Below, piece after piece: positions 35,201-47,230 of a stretch of DNA of 64,000 bases. The position numbers and the translations under genes were made by a program. The stretch's first letter is position 1. Each line of letters begins with the position of its first letter. The notes beneath the pieces were generated by a model, which saw nothing but the letters and a program-made list of their open reading frames with translations, did not search any database and was not told where the DNA came from. The stretch is from contig RCNN01000093.1 of the NCBI GenBank assembly GCA_003667245.1, forward strand, positions 20,881 through 84,880, read 5' to 3'. This DNA is from Heterostelium multicystogenum. Lineage: Eukaryota; Evosea; Eumycetozoa; Acytosteliales; Acytosteliaceae.

Positions 35201-38200
35201 GGTAGATTGTTACTGATGGAGATAATAGCATTGTCTGTCAAGAGATTGCAACAAGACAGCAGAAGTTTGGTGATTTTGTGGCATTGAGAAACCAAGATTT
35301 CGATTGAGACATCATTGACAGTCTTGCAGCAGTCAAAATTGGCAATGGCCAGTTGTCTGCAATGTTGTGCTATTGTTTGGAAAATTGTGTTGTTCAATTC
35401 GATTTGTGAGAGATTCAAATTGGTCAAAGAAGGTGAGCGTGATAAGATTTCATTGAGATTCTCAAGATTGATGTTGACACTTTGCAATTCTAGATGATTG
35501 AGAGAAAGTACAGAAGGGAGCGTGTTGGTTGGTAGTTGTTTTCCTGGTACAACGTAGTGATTGGCAAAGCTGATGGAATTGAGTTAGATTTTTTCAAGGG
35601 CGCTTCACTTGTTTGACTATTGTTAAAAAGAAGTTGAGTAAGATGTGGACAATTTGACAAAATCTCGATGACAATGTCCACAGGTAAACCAGTATTTGAT
35701 AGGTTCAAAGAATGTAGTTTGGTAAATTGACTGATGTTGATCTTTGTAGCTTTCAATTTGCAGTAAGACATATCTAGTTTCAAGATGCGAGATTTAAGGG
35801 TGGTACGCTGTCGATTCTACATTGTGAGCTATTAAACTCTTTAAGGTGTTTCAAGTCTTTTGTTAACTGTCTAACTACCTCATCATGAAGGTTTGGACAT
35901 CTTGAGATATTAAGTCTCTCGAGACATTTAGAATGATAAGGCAGTAAATGAATATCCTGTTGCTGAATCAATGAACAGGAGGCGATGTTAAGATGTTTCA
36001 ACTTGGGTAATACCATTGAGAGATTGCCAACGATTTAATTTCAGTCTCGCTAAGATCCAAGCACTCTAAGTTATACTCCTTTCTCTCCTGTCCTGGTAGG
36101 TTAAACACTCCGAAATGTCGATCAACTACATGACAACCTCTAGCATTTAGTCGAGTAAGCTCACGAGAATACTCAATCAGCTTAACGATTCCAATCGAAG
36201 TTACTGAAGTCTCTGAAATGTTAATACTCTGGATGTGCTTGGCAACCGAGGTCAAATGGTCAATATCATCATCTTTCACATTTCCTAACTTTGAAAGATC
36301 GATTTTGATGAGCGATCCACCAATGTTCTTGATGATGGATTGTCGTGCGATACTATCCATTTCAAGCTGTTTAGGATACTTTCGCAAGCTGAGGTAGCTA
36401 ATTTGGTTGTTGTAAGTCTCTTGAGAGGTAAATAAGGAGGTCGATGGTCAGGAGTTCTTTTTTGAAAATCTGTGTGTGAATGATTGGTGTTGCTACTAAT
36501 TTTGGTAGCTGAGAGATGACGGATTTGTGACAGATTAAAGTTGAAAGAAACGGACTCTAAGAACAACTGTGACCAAACTGCAATCTGTTCGTTTGGACGT
36601 GTTACCAAAGATTCGGGGATGGGCATCTTTGTCCAGAGCTGGCCGTCGTTCAAAACCAACTTGAATGCATCTTTCAGGTATTTACCGGCGCGAATAAATA
36701 TTTCAATGTCATTGTTGTAAGTTGCTTTGGAAATGAGCAAATTAGCAAGCCTAAACAGAGCAATACTTTAATATCATCGCCAACCTGAGGGAATGCAGTG
36801 GATCTCCGACTAACGATTTCCACCGATGTGTTAAGCAATTTGTTTTTGATGTTAGATCCCCAGCAAGACACAGAAAGATAGCATTTTTTCAGCCAAGATC
36901 GATATAGCATCTTTTGAGGCTATAAGCTTGCCATCCTGGCTCAAATATAGTTTATGAAGCAAATCTCCAAGTTGCAACAAAGCAAGATAGTTATTAGCCA
37001 GCAAAAAGTGTGAATATGATCGTTGCAAGTGATTCAAGCAATCCTCCTCTTTCCCAACGCTCAATGCCAGCTTTTTCAAAACATTGGCATAGTCGTTTAA
37101 GATGTCCTTGTTATCTGGAGTCGATCTGATCGCTTCCTCAAACTTATTGATTGCCAACTTGAACAATCTTTCGCTACCTGCTTTACCTTCCCACTTCATA
37201 CATTGTAAAGAAAGTGCATTTCCTTCTGCTAAACTGATAATATTCATATGCTTGACCTTGACATCCATTGAAGTAATATCAGATAAGACGATTCTAAATG
37301 ATTTGGTATCCTTCTTAAATTCAACCATTGATTCATCAGCCAATTTGATACCAGTCATATTCTGAATTCGAATGAAAACACTGTAAAGGTCGACCTGTGT
37401 TCTTAGATCAAATCCACTTTCCTTTTCTAATAGGAATGAAGGTTATATTAGATATTTGCTTCAGCTTATTTCTTAGGTCATCTTACCATGTGGGAATAAA
37501 GAATTGTCAAATCTATGCAAAATCTCTGGTTTCAAAAAGTGGAACCAAAGTCTTTCATGTTTATGAATGGGATCTCCAAGTACAATGTTGAAGAAATCCA
37601 TGACTACTTGGATGTAGGAGTCGGCCTCGATCGATTTAAGTTCCTTCATTTTCTCTCTTAGCTCAGCACGCATGATATTCTTGAATACACGTGCTATAAT
37701 CTCTGTGAGCAGTATCTTTTTGAGTTCGGAATTGGTTACCAGCTGACAATGAACCGAGGTATCTTACATTGATTCCCTCACGATGAATAAATTCGGTAGC
37801 TGTGAATACCAGGCGATGGAATTGGAATGAGCATCCATCCATTCTGGCAACTTTGGGAATGGTGACATTGAGAGGTAGTCGGTGGCCTCACGTACTTCCT
37901 GGTTGTTGGCGGTTCATTGAAAGTTGGTCTACCTTGCCAAATGGCGAATAGGCATCGGACGACAGTGGAATGTGGTAAGTCTGCACAAACTCTGGTCTGA
38001 ACAAACGGTAGAGGAACGCTTCTTCTACACGGTGGTCAGCAACTGGGGGAAATACACGTGCAAAATCGAGGACATAGAAGAGATTGTCTTTGCCAAGATG
38101 ACCCTCAATATCGGTTGGTCCGTACAGGAACTCCTGGTGATCGCCAATGCCAACAGAGATGACCCTTGATGTTGAGCCGCTCAGCAGCTGCCTTCATGCG

Positions 38201-40000
38201 CTCGGAGACGGGGCCCTCCATCGCGGAGACGTGCTTGCACCATCGGCAGATCCGTACACGATCGTCTTTTTTAGGTACGATCGGCAAGATAGACATGGCG
38301 ACCAAACGGAAGCCACGGTAATCGAGCAGAGCCATGAGGGGCACGTGTATTCCATCGCAACCATAGTAACGCATGCAAGCTTTCAACTCGTGTCCACCAG
38401 CCTTCATCGAGTACTCGTCGCTTCCGTATATATTGATCCAATCAGAGGCGAACTTGAACAAGATTCCATTGTAGATGTACTTCTCGCCACCAGCCTGGCC
38501 ACCGAGGCTTGGCACCGACTTGATGGTCTTGTAGGAAGGATCGATGTAGGCTCTTCGATAATGATCTTTCCATAGGTGGTAGCAGCGTGCAAGAAGTCCT
38601 TGCTCAGCGAAGAAATATGCTTGTACTTTGTAAACTTTGATTCCTCGTCATCCTCTCTCAGCAACAACAATCTCTGGAACATCTCATTCCAGCCAATACC
38701 CAATCCAAAAGTATTACTATTACTATTACTATTATTCATCACATCATTCTTTACATTAAACTGTAGATTACTATTTGTTTTCTGGTATTATTACTCTTAT
38801 CTATATTATCACTGTTGTTGTTGCTTCTGTTGTTATTGTTTTTCATTCTTTCAATTATATACATATCTTGACTTGATATTTCATTGTTGTAGGTGTATGA
38901 TGATGTTACATTATCATATCTATTACTGCTAAGTATGCTACCTGTTAGCTTGCCTGCAGTGTTTGTGGTAGTGGTTGTGGTTGTTGTTGTTGATGTTGTT
39001 GCTGCTCTGGTCGTTGTGGTTGTTGTACTACATAGATTAAGCTTGATGGTGTGGTGGGTTGCTGTTGATCGTATCCAGCTGGTATAGGACTTGAGGCAGT
39101 TGATGTATATTCCTCATAGGGTGAAATAAAGTGTATCTTGCCATTGGCTGCTTGTCTTGTGGTATTATTGCTACTGCTACTGCTACCATCGACTGTAACG
39201 GTAGCATCTGTCATCGTATGAGCGGTATCATCACTACGTACCAGCTCATTTAAATTTGTACAACTTGAAGAGAGTAACTTTGACAACTCTCTATTTAAAA
39301 TAGGTTGTTTTTTAACTTCATCGATACTATTACTATTACTATTATTATTACAATTATTATTATTATTACTTGTGTTGCTATTGCTATTGTTATTATTATG
39401 ATTACTATTGATATTGTTGGCCGTATTAGTATTACTAACGTTACTACTTAAAGTACCGGTAGGTTGTTTTCTCATTGCTATAGAGTTATTGGCATTATTA
39501 TTAATATTGTTATAACTATTATTACTATTGATATTACTGTTGTCTTTAATATTATTGTAATTGCTATTGTTAGAGCTATTAATATAGTTGTTATTATTAT
39601 TATTGTTGTTGTTGTTGTTAGCCTTTGCCTTTTTACTCTTTTGCTTATAATTTGACTTCTTTCCATTTTTATAGTTGTCGACATTATTGTAAGATGAGGA
39701 TGTAGATGAAGTTGTAGAAGGTGTCGAACTAGTGGATTTAGGTTTATCTACATCTACATCTTCATCCTCATTATTATTAGATTTATTGAATTTACAATCA
39801 TTGTTATTAGTTGTAGTAGTAGTAGTAGTAGTAGTATCATTGTTTGGAGTAATTATATAATTATTGTCATTGTCATCAAGATCATTAATATCATGGTTTG
39901 ATTCATAATGGATATCTTCTAAAGTACTAATGAAATATTGATACAACTGTTTAATGAATCTTATAAATCTAAAATAAATAAAAAATGCTTCAAAATACAT
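32253..40000 (-). CDS. Giant protein: CLU-like, TPR-like, LRR and ubiquitin-E2-like domains
   Basis: One long multi-exon gene is inferred because homologous-looking coding segments follow each other with only introns or single-base shifts between them. Order on the minus strand: Asn/Thr-rich head (40000-38750); CLU-like domain (about 38740-37700), with MALLDYRGFRLVAMSILPI, AAERLNIKGH, YGPTDIEGHLGKDNLFYVLD and FARVFPP; TPR-like helices (about 37350-36750, KFEEAIRSTPDNKDILNDYA); cysteine-type LRRs (36390-35030, KLLLSCCNLLTDNAIISISN); an E2/UBC fold (about 34900-34400) with YPANPPSGVLLTPFPHPHVH and GGRICLDIL, its candidate catalytic Cys at 34584-34586; a conserved C-terminal region (34340-33000, PALGEFLPLLTVSDYKW); and a Pro/Ser/Gln-rich tail ending KGYPPMRPKF, TAA at 32253. 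Introns at 33073-33014 and about 33660-33600 are clear. The exact start is uncertain. The likely role is ubiquitin or ubiquitin-like conjugation with substrate choice through the LRR, but this is inference. Confidence 0.7.
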
Positions 40001-40275
40001 TATCTATATGTATCTCGCTCTCTCTATAGATAGCTATAACCTACTATAACTATTATAACTAATATATCTAGTATAACTACTCTACTTTTATCTAACTATC
40101 TTTATATCTATCTGATCAAAGTTTCTGTCCAACTTTGGTTGTGTTTATTTATTTCCTAAAAAAAGTTGAAATACAACACACGTCTAGTTTTAAAATTGAA
40201 ATATGTGAGTGTGTGTTTAATTAATTACTCTGAAATTACATTCATTCAACAAATCATTCAATTTCAACGACAACA
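40001..40275. promoter_or_regulatory. Divergent promoter between E2-LRR giant gene and helicase
   Basis: About 275 bp of AT-rich sequence shared by two genes transcribed away from each other, with TCTCTATA-like and TATC-rich tracts. No specific binding site identified. Confidence 0.4.
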
Positions 40276-42937
40276 ATGATTGCTGGATTGACTACAACTG
40301 AAGTAGATGATGAAGATTTGATAAGATGTACTAATGATGATGACCAACAAGACAATGATGGTGACAATAATGTTGGTGAGGATGTCGATGATTCAACTGA
40401 TGGTAGTTTAAAGAAAAGAAAGAGATCTCCAACATCATCTTCTACTACTACAAATACAACAACTACGACTACGACCACATCAAGCTCTGCTAGTGTAAGA
40501 GCAAAAGACGATAAAGAAAAAGATGTAAAGATTACTTTTGGTAAAGGATGGAAGTAGGTTAAAGAATTGCAAAAAAAGAGTTTGATGGATGCCTTAATGA
40601 AGAATCATACTGACTTACTTTATTTATTGAATGAAATCCAATGGTTTGTTAATTATGGCAGTTCATTGACATTGACGGTTTTATCTGTAAGCTCAGCTGC
40701 TGAACAGAAACAACAGCAGCAACAGCAACAGCAGCAACAAAATATGCTGCCTGTCGTCATGGGTGGCGTGTTCAATAAGAAGAAACAAGATTATTTCGAT
40801 AAGTTCAAGGCACTTTTGCTCAAGGAGATGACTGCCGATAAGACACAGATTGAACGAAGACTTATGCGATGTGGAATTAAATATCTGGTTGCAAATGGAT
40901 TGGCAGTTGCAAACTTGACTGCTCATCTCGATGGTCGACTGTTCGACGAGATCATCGTTAGATTCGAATCGAAATCAACTCTGAATACATCCTACGATGG
41001 CAATGAAGGCGGCGGAGCTGCAGCAAGCAGTCACAGTGCGCCGCTGCTCAAGATAAAGATAGGTGATCCTGTTATCATCAGCAGACACAACCCATTGTAT
41101 GATGACAATGTATATGAAGGAATGATGTTGGAAATCAATGGATCATCGATTAAAGTGTCGATTAAACTTCAACAGAAGCAAGATGGTTCAATTTTTAGGA
41201 ATAGCAAGCCATGGAGAATCGACTATGGAATCAACAGAGTCACCACACAGCGAATGATGGACGCTCTGCAAGCAATCAATTCAAGCCAAATCCTCTATAG
41301 AACTAAACTCTATGACATTCTACTGAATCATCTCAAAGGAAAAACAATCGAACAAGCATCATCAACCTATATCAATGTTTTCCAGCAATCCTCATCAACT
41401 GCTTCAACTTCTACTTCAGCAAAAAACAAAGATGATGAGACTTCTTTAACACCACCTGACTTTGATAGTTGGAAACTGAACTCTTCGCAGAAAAATGCAA
41501 TTTTGTCCAGTGTCAAGCGACGTGTAAGTTTGATACAAGGTCCACCTGGCACCGGCAAGTCAACAACTGCTATACATTTGGTCAAACTGCTCTGTCATAT
41601 CAAGGCGAGGGCGGCAAGTCGTGATCCAGGTGGAACGGGATGGAACCAAAAGATTCTAGTAACTTCATATACCAATACAGGAGTTGATAATTTATTGGAG
41701 GGATTGGTCAAAAACAATGTAAAAGTACTTAGACTTGGACATAGCTCTAGTGTAAGGCATGATCTTTTAGACGCAACCCTCGATCATCATCTCGAGCAAG
41801 CCGTACGTCATTATGAACAATCACCAAATTACAATCCAGAACATGTTGCAAACATCGAGCGAGAAACAAAAGCAAAGTTACTTAGCCAAGTCGATGTCAT
41901 CTGCACAACCTGTATTGCCTCAGGACATCCTATCTTGGCAAATGAACGATTCCCAATTGTTATTGTTGATGAAGCAACACAAGCAACTGAACCTGCAATT
42001 TTGGTGCCACTATTAAAACAATCAGAACAACTCTTCTTATTTGGTGATCAAAATCAATTATGTCCAACTATATTTACAAGAGAAGCGGAAGAAGGTGGAT
42101 TATCAGTTGGTCTTTTCCAGCGATTGGCCAACGATATTACGCCATTCTTCTTAGAGGAGCAGTACAGAATGCATTCGAAGCTGTTGGAGTTTCCAAATAA
42201 ATTCATTTATGGTGGCAAACTAAAGACTGGAATTAGCGATCAAGACAGAAAGATACCAAAGGGGTTTGAATGGCCACGCGAAAACTGTCCTGTTGCTTTT
42301 GTCGATGTTTCTGGAAAAGAAGACATCCATAGCTATTCATATATGAATACATTAGAGGCACGCGAAATTGTTAGAATACTAAAAGATTTTATTAAATCAA
42401 ACCAAGATCTTACTATGGACAGCTTTGGAATCATCACACCCTACTCTTCACAAGCAAAGTTGATTTGCAATCTTCTTAGATCGGAATATAAAACACTTCC
42501 AACAGTAGCCACTGTTGACTCATTCCAAGGACGTGAGAAGGAAATCATTTTAGTATCTACGGTACGTTCAAACACAAGCGGTCGAGTTGGTTTCTTAAAT
42601 GATTGGAGAAGATTAAATGTTTCACTCACCAGAGCAAGACGTGGTATGGTCATAGTTGGCAACAAAACAAACACTGGAGACATGTCAATGCGAGAAATGG
42701 AATCAATATATTCAATGGTGTATTGATGAATCACTTATTATAAAACCTTCAATACAACCAATTCAAAATATAAACCATGAAAATAATACCAATAGCACTA
42801 ACAATAACAATAACAAAGAGGAAAAAAGCAAAAACAACAACAATAACAACAACAAAAAGAAAGACAAGAAAAAACAAAACACTTTAAATCAAAAGGACCT
42901 GAGAATAAACATCAGAAGAAGGCCAAAAGCTAGCTAA
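40276..42937 (+). CDS. Superfamily 1 Upf1-like RNA/DNA helicase (SMUBP2-like)
   Basis: The core (40567-42726) is a Upf1/Sen1/IGHMBP2-type helicase: motif I IQGPPGTGKSTTA, motif Ia TSYTNTGVDNLLEGL, motif II IVDEATQATEP, motif III GDQNQLCPT, motif IV-like EEQYRMHSKLLEFPN, motif V TVDSFQGREKEIILVSTVRS, motif VI NVSLTRARRGMVIVGN. Upstream are a polyQ tract (about 40706-40740) and a basic, acidic and Ser/Thr-rich N-terminus from ATG 40276. That N-terminal frame is separated from the core by one in-frame TAG at 40555-40557. Near 42690 a one-base shift moves the end into the natural continuation (KWNQYIQWCIDE) and an Asn/Lys-rich tail to TAA at 42935. Family members unwind RNA or DNA in RNA quality control, tRNA/rRNA metabolism or DNA repair; the exact role cannot be decided here. 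Confidence 0.85.
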
Positions 42938-43001
42938 AACAAGGCCACTGTTAAATACATTACAAGTTGGAATGTGCATTCGGGTTAATTAAAAAAAAAG
43001 T

Positions 43002-46000
43002 TTATTGTTGGAGATTATTTGCTGTATTTTTACTTCCGGAAGTTGCCGGAAGCTTCACAACTGGTTGTATCTTTTTGTAGGATGATGGGTGTGGTGCAAA
43101 AGATGTGGTTTTACTCGTTGATGGTGGCTTACTACTAACTACAATTGGCTCTGAAGGATTGGCCGTAGCTGTAGATGATGGTGGTACAGTGGTGGTGTTG
43201 TTGGAGGGCGGGGAAATTGAAAGTGATGGCGAATGTGATAATGATGATTGAGTATTACTACGAGTTGTACCCATGAGTGGAGCCGCAATATTTTGCTTTG
43301 ATCTATTGGGGATGGGTTTGATAGTGTTGAAATGGTTGGTGTTGACTGAGCTTCTCAGCTGGTGCTCTGACATTGATTTTTTGAGAAGTCCATCAACTAA
43401 TTCTGATGGATTGAAGTTGGGGTGAAAATTATCATTTATACTAAGAGTAGAGTTTGATCGTGAGCTCAGGGCAGAGACGGCTGTGCTGCTGATGTCGGTG
43501 TCGGTAAAACTCCTCCTCGTTGGAGGAGAGTGAGAATGGAATGCCTGAGGTATCGGTGGAAATCGTTGAAAAGGTGGTTGTGACTGTTTTATTGGTGTTC
43601 TCGGTGTTTGGACTTGTGCTGGCGCTTGCGATGGTAGTGATAGGAATGGGCTCAGTCTCGAGAGACTCCTTGGGAGAGGTTGCGCTTGAGGGCGGCGCAG
43701 AATAGGTGTTGGAACGGAACGCAGAGATTCTCTTGGTTTTCTGACGATCTGGAGCAGACATTTCCCATTTCTTCCACGAAGGCGATGGTGTTGGAGATGT
43801 AGTTCCGATGGGCGAACCTGTTCCACTCGACAATGAGCTGCTAATCTCTTCGTCTGTAATTGATTTAGAATCTTCAGAATCTACATTGGCAAGATCTGGA
43901 TTCAATATTGGGGCTGATGGTGTGGCAGGTGGAGAAGGAGTGGTGACTGCACTTGGTTCAAATACTTCGAAAATTCCATCTGCTTTCATACGATCGCGAA
44001 GCTCTGTGAGCTCCTGATGGATCTCTGTAAAAGTGGGTCTTTGATCGGGCGAACTATCCCAACAACGGCGTATTAAGCTCGCCAACTCTGGAGGGCATGT
44101 TTCGGGAATAGGCAATCTGTATGACTCCTCAAGCACCATATTTACCCATTCGATCTGTTGTCTGTCACGGTAAGGAATCTCTCTTGCAAAGCATTCCCAT
44201 AGCAGCATACCAAAAGAGAATACATCTGCTTTCTGAGAGTATTCGGTCGATCCTTTGAGTACTTCCACTGCCATATAACATGGTGTACCTGCACCTTTTG
44301 TCATACGACGTGGGTCGACCACTCGACACAATCCAAAATCGCAAATCTTCACGTTCCACTCGTCGTCAATCAGGAGATTACCTGACTTTAGATCACGGTG
44401 AATAATTCCAAGAGAGTGAAGATACTCCATTCCACACGCTGCCTGCAGAGCAAAATGTACAATCTTGTAATTGGAAAGTGGGACATCCTTAGAGTGAATA
44501 AGATGGTTAAGGGAGCCACGCGAGAGGTAGTCACAAACTATGAACATCTTTGTGTGCTGTGGACTTCCACCTATACAATGAAGAATATTCGGATGTTGAA
44601 GCAGAGTAAGCAGAGTTCCTTCTGTGTGGTATTCTCTCTCGTCAAATGCAAGATTCTCTTCGTTGTAGTGCTTGATAGCAACTACATGTCCATTCCAAGT
44701 TCCTTTCCAAACGGTTCCAGACACACCATGTCCAATCTCAGTACCAAAAGTAACATCTTGATAGGCGATGGGGCGAATGATTGAAATCTTCTTGTTCTTG
44801 CATTTCTCAAGAAGGTGTCGCAGGAATATCTTTCCACCTCCATTGACAATCTTTTGTGTTGTACTTGTGGCTGCTGCTTGCAATGTGTCCTAGAATAATG
44901 CAAATTGATGATGTATTGCTAAGAACATGTTTTTGCTGCTTGCTCCACTACTGCCGTTTAAACTTGCCAGCTGCTGCTGTTGTTGATGCAGAAGCTGGAG
45001 AAGCTTGTCGATTCCATCGGAACCAATGGACTCAACTGAAGTTCTGTCGTACTCGCAGAGATTCGATATACTGTTGATGATAAAAGGTGTCTCCACACTG
45101 GAGCAATCGTAGATGGCTGACATCAAAAAGTTGATAACACCGTTCATAATTAAGTTCTTTTTTACATGTGTCGTTCGGTGACTGTGTTATCAGCATGATG
45201 GAACGGAACGACTCGACACGAGTGGAGCAATTGTGGCATAGTACAAACTGCTTGAGCAGCGCCAGCCCATTGCCCATGCTAAAGCGCTCGTGGATCTTCA
45301 GTGACGAGGTAGTGTACAACATGTTGGAAATCGTCAGCGACAGATAGAAAGTATGGTCGGATTCCTCTGAAAATATCTGGGAGTATGAAAATGAATAATC
45401 AATTGATTGGTCGGACTGGAAAAATGAATGGATATTTGATTCCCATTGGTAAAACATTGGAACCTCTAATAGTTGACAAGGATCAGACGGTGCAATTAAA
45501 TCCAAAAAATCCATTACTAAATAAATATACACAAATTTGTTCTGTTTCGAAATAAATGGACTGATTAATACTCGCTTCCAATGGGACTATACCCGGGTAT
45601 AGTCACTTGCCAAGCTATGCTTACCATTACGACAAAAATTGGAAAAGGATTTATAAATTAAAACTTTAAGTGACATATCGGATGTCGATGACTTTAGTAG
45701 ATCCAATAAACATGTAATTAGCTTTATACTAGACTCTTTCTTGGTATCAACTATAATCAAAAGGGTTAGAATCAAAACCTCGGCGATCATTCCATGAGAA
45801 CTTACATGAAGATGAAAGATTGGAAACTGTTCTGACTGCACACTTCTTTGTAATGTTGTCTTTTGAGAGTAACATTGTTATTAAAATTTCTTTGATGTCC
45901 TCAACTGAGAAAACGATCCAAATCATTATTTAGATTCTCTGAGAGTTGGCACAAAACAATGGAACATGATCTGATACAATCGGGATGCTCAGACTGCGAC

Positions 46001-47230
46001 AACATAGAAATGAGACCTATGCTACACTCCTCGTAGAATCGAGTGAGGAATGCTTTGTTCGAAATCAATATACTGAGTGAGCTGGAAATGAATCTGCGCA
46101 GCTCCATAAAACGATGTCCAATTATCTAGCGATACGATCTTGAGAAAAACTCGAATCCATATTCGCGCAATACTCTTTCTTTGTTTTTGTCGAGCTCTAG
46201 CAGCCGGGCAAGAACACCAGTTATATGCACCTGTATAGTGGGATCTGGATAGAACATCAAATTGATTAAATTCTCAATTCCAAAAGAAAACAAATGGTCC
46301 AATGTTGAATCTTTCTTTGATATCATTGTGATCAACTCTACTGTTTCCTCAATCCATTCATTTTGAAAATGCCAACTCTTTTAACTTTGGATTTAATTCT
46401 GTTGAAATTCGTTGATAAAGATGAGTATAACTTGTTGAGGTCACTGAATAATTGCCTGTCTTACCGTCTATAATTATACATGGAAATGGACTCCACAAAT
46501 ATGGTTATCTTCAATCTTGATACTGATGGAGTATTCACCAGAGGACATTGGTGAAAGTGTGAGCAGTGAGTAATCTGATTTTCTCTGCTCGTAGATATAC
46601 GGCATCTTTCTAGTGTCCACGGTTGACTTCAGCTTGGTAAGTGTCAATTTGAAACGGCAGACTCGAGGTTGAACTGATCAACGCACCAGTAGGTCCGACT
46701 CTATACAACTTGATCTTATATTTCATTCCACAGATTCCTCTATACAGACCCTTTCCAATGGCAAAACATATATCTGGATTAATCTTTTTGGAATACTCGG
46801 ATTCTTACTGTTCATTACCAAAAATTCGATTGGGTTCTCTTTTTCTAAAACTTCAAGCTGTACCTCTGACAGCTCCTCTATAGGATAATCTTTGATCAAT
46901 TTATAACTTCTTAATGCTTGTGAATATAACTAAATTTAAATCAGATGACGTTAATATTCATACAGCAATGTTGAAGCAATAGGCTAATTCATACGTTGGC
47001 GGTTGCTTTTGGGGCGTTTTCGTCTCTGACTTTAATAAATAATTGTTGTTTTGAAGGTGGCACTGAGAATTCACCAAATATCAGTGTTTTCAGCATCCAA
47101 ATCGACTGGTTTGGTCGTACCTCTATGAATGCTTTCTTCTTTGACTCGCTGACTACCAATACTGCATTGGATTCATCAGGGGTGGTCTTGTGACCAACTC
47201 TATCATAATCCTCATTTTGTTTAAAATGAT
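43002..47230 (-). CDS. TKL protein kinase with ubiquitin-like, filamin-like and armadillo regions
   Basis: Read on the minus strand: a ubiquitin-like beta-grasp segment (about 47190-46850; FIEVRPNQSIWMLKTLIFGE, VPPSKQQLFIK, then after an intron LIKDYPIEELSEVQLEVLE); a filamin-type Ig repeat (about 46800-46480; KGLYRGICGMKYKIKLYRVG, GEYSISIKIEDNHICG); armadillo-like helices (about 46340-44900); the kinase domain (about 44780-43990) with GHGVSGTVWKG, VVAIKHYNEEN, HRDLKSGN, DFGLC and MAVEVLKG, and a Ser/Pro/Thr-rich tail to TAA at 43002. The kinase is of the tyrosine-kinase-like group and probably Ser/Thr-specific (HRDLKSGN). The usual APE motif reads AVE. In-frame TAG codons occur at 44890-44892 and 45587-45589; shifts lie near 43510, 45160, 45860, 45905, 46120 and in the filamin part. 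The start is not fixed. Confidence 0.78.

Noticed and set aside
38945..40000. Asn/Thr-rich frame as a separate low-complexity gene
   Set aside because: After a one-base shift the same style continues without a gap into the CLU-like part, so it is more likely the N-terminus of the giant gene; kept as part of it with moderate confidence.
3383..45589. Reassignment of TAG to Gln
   Set aside because: At least two genes appear to end in TAG, and only four internal TAGs were seen amid many other sequence lesions.
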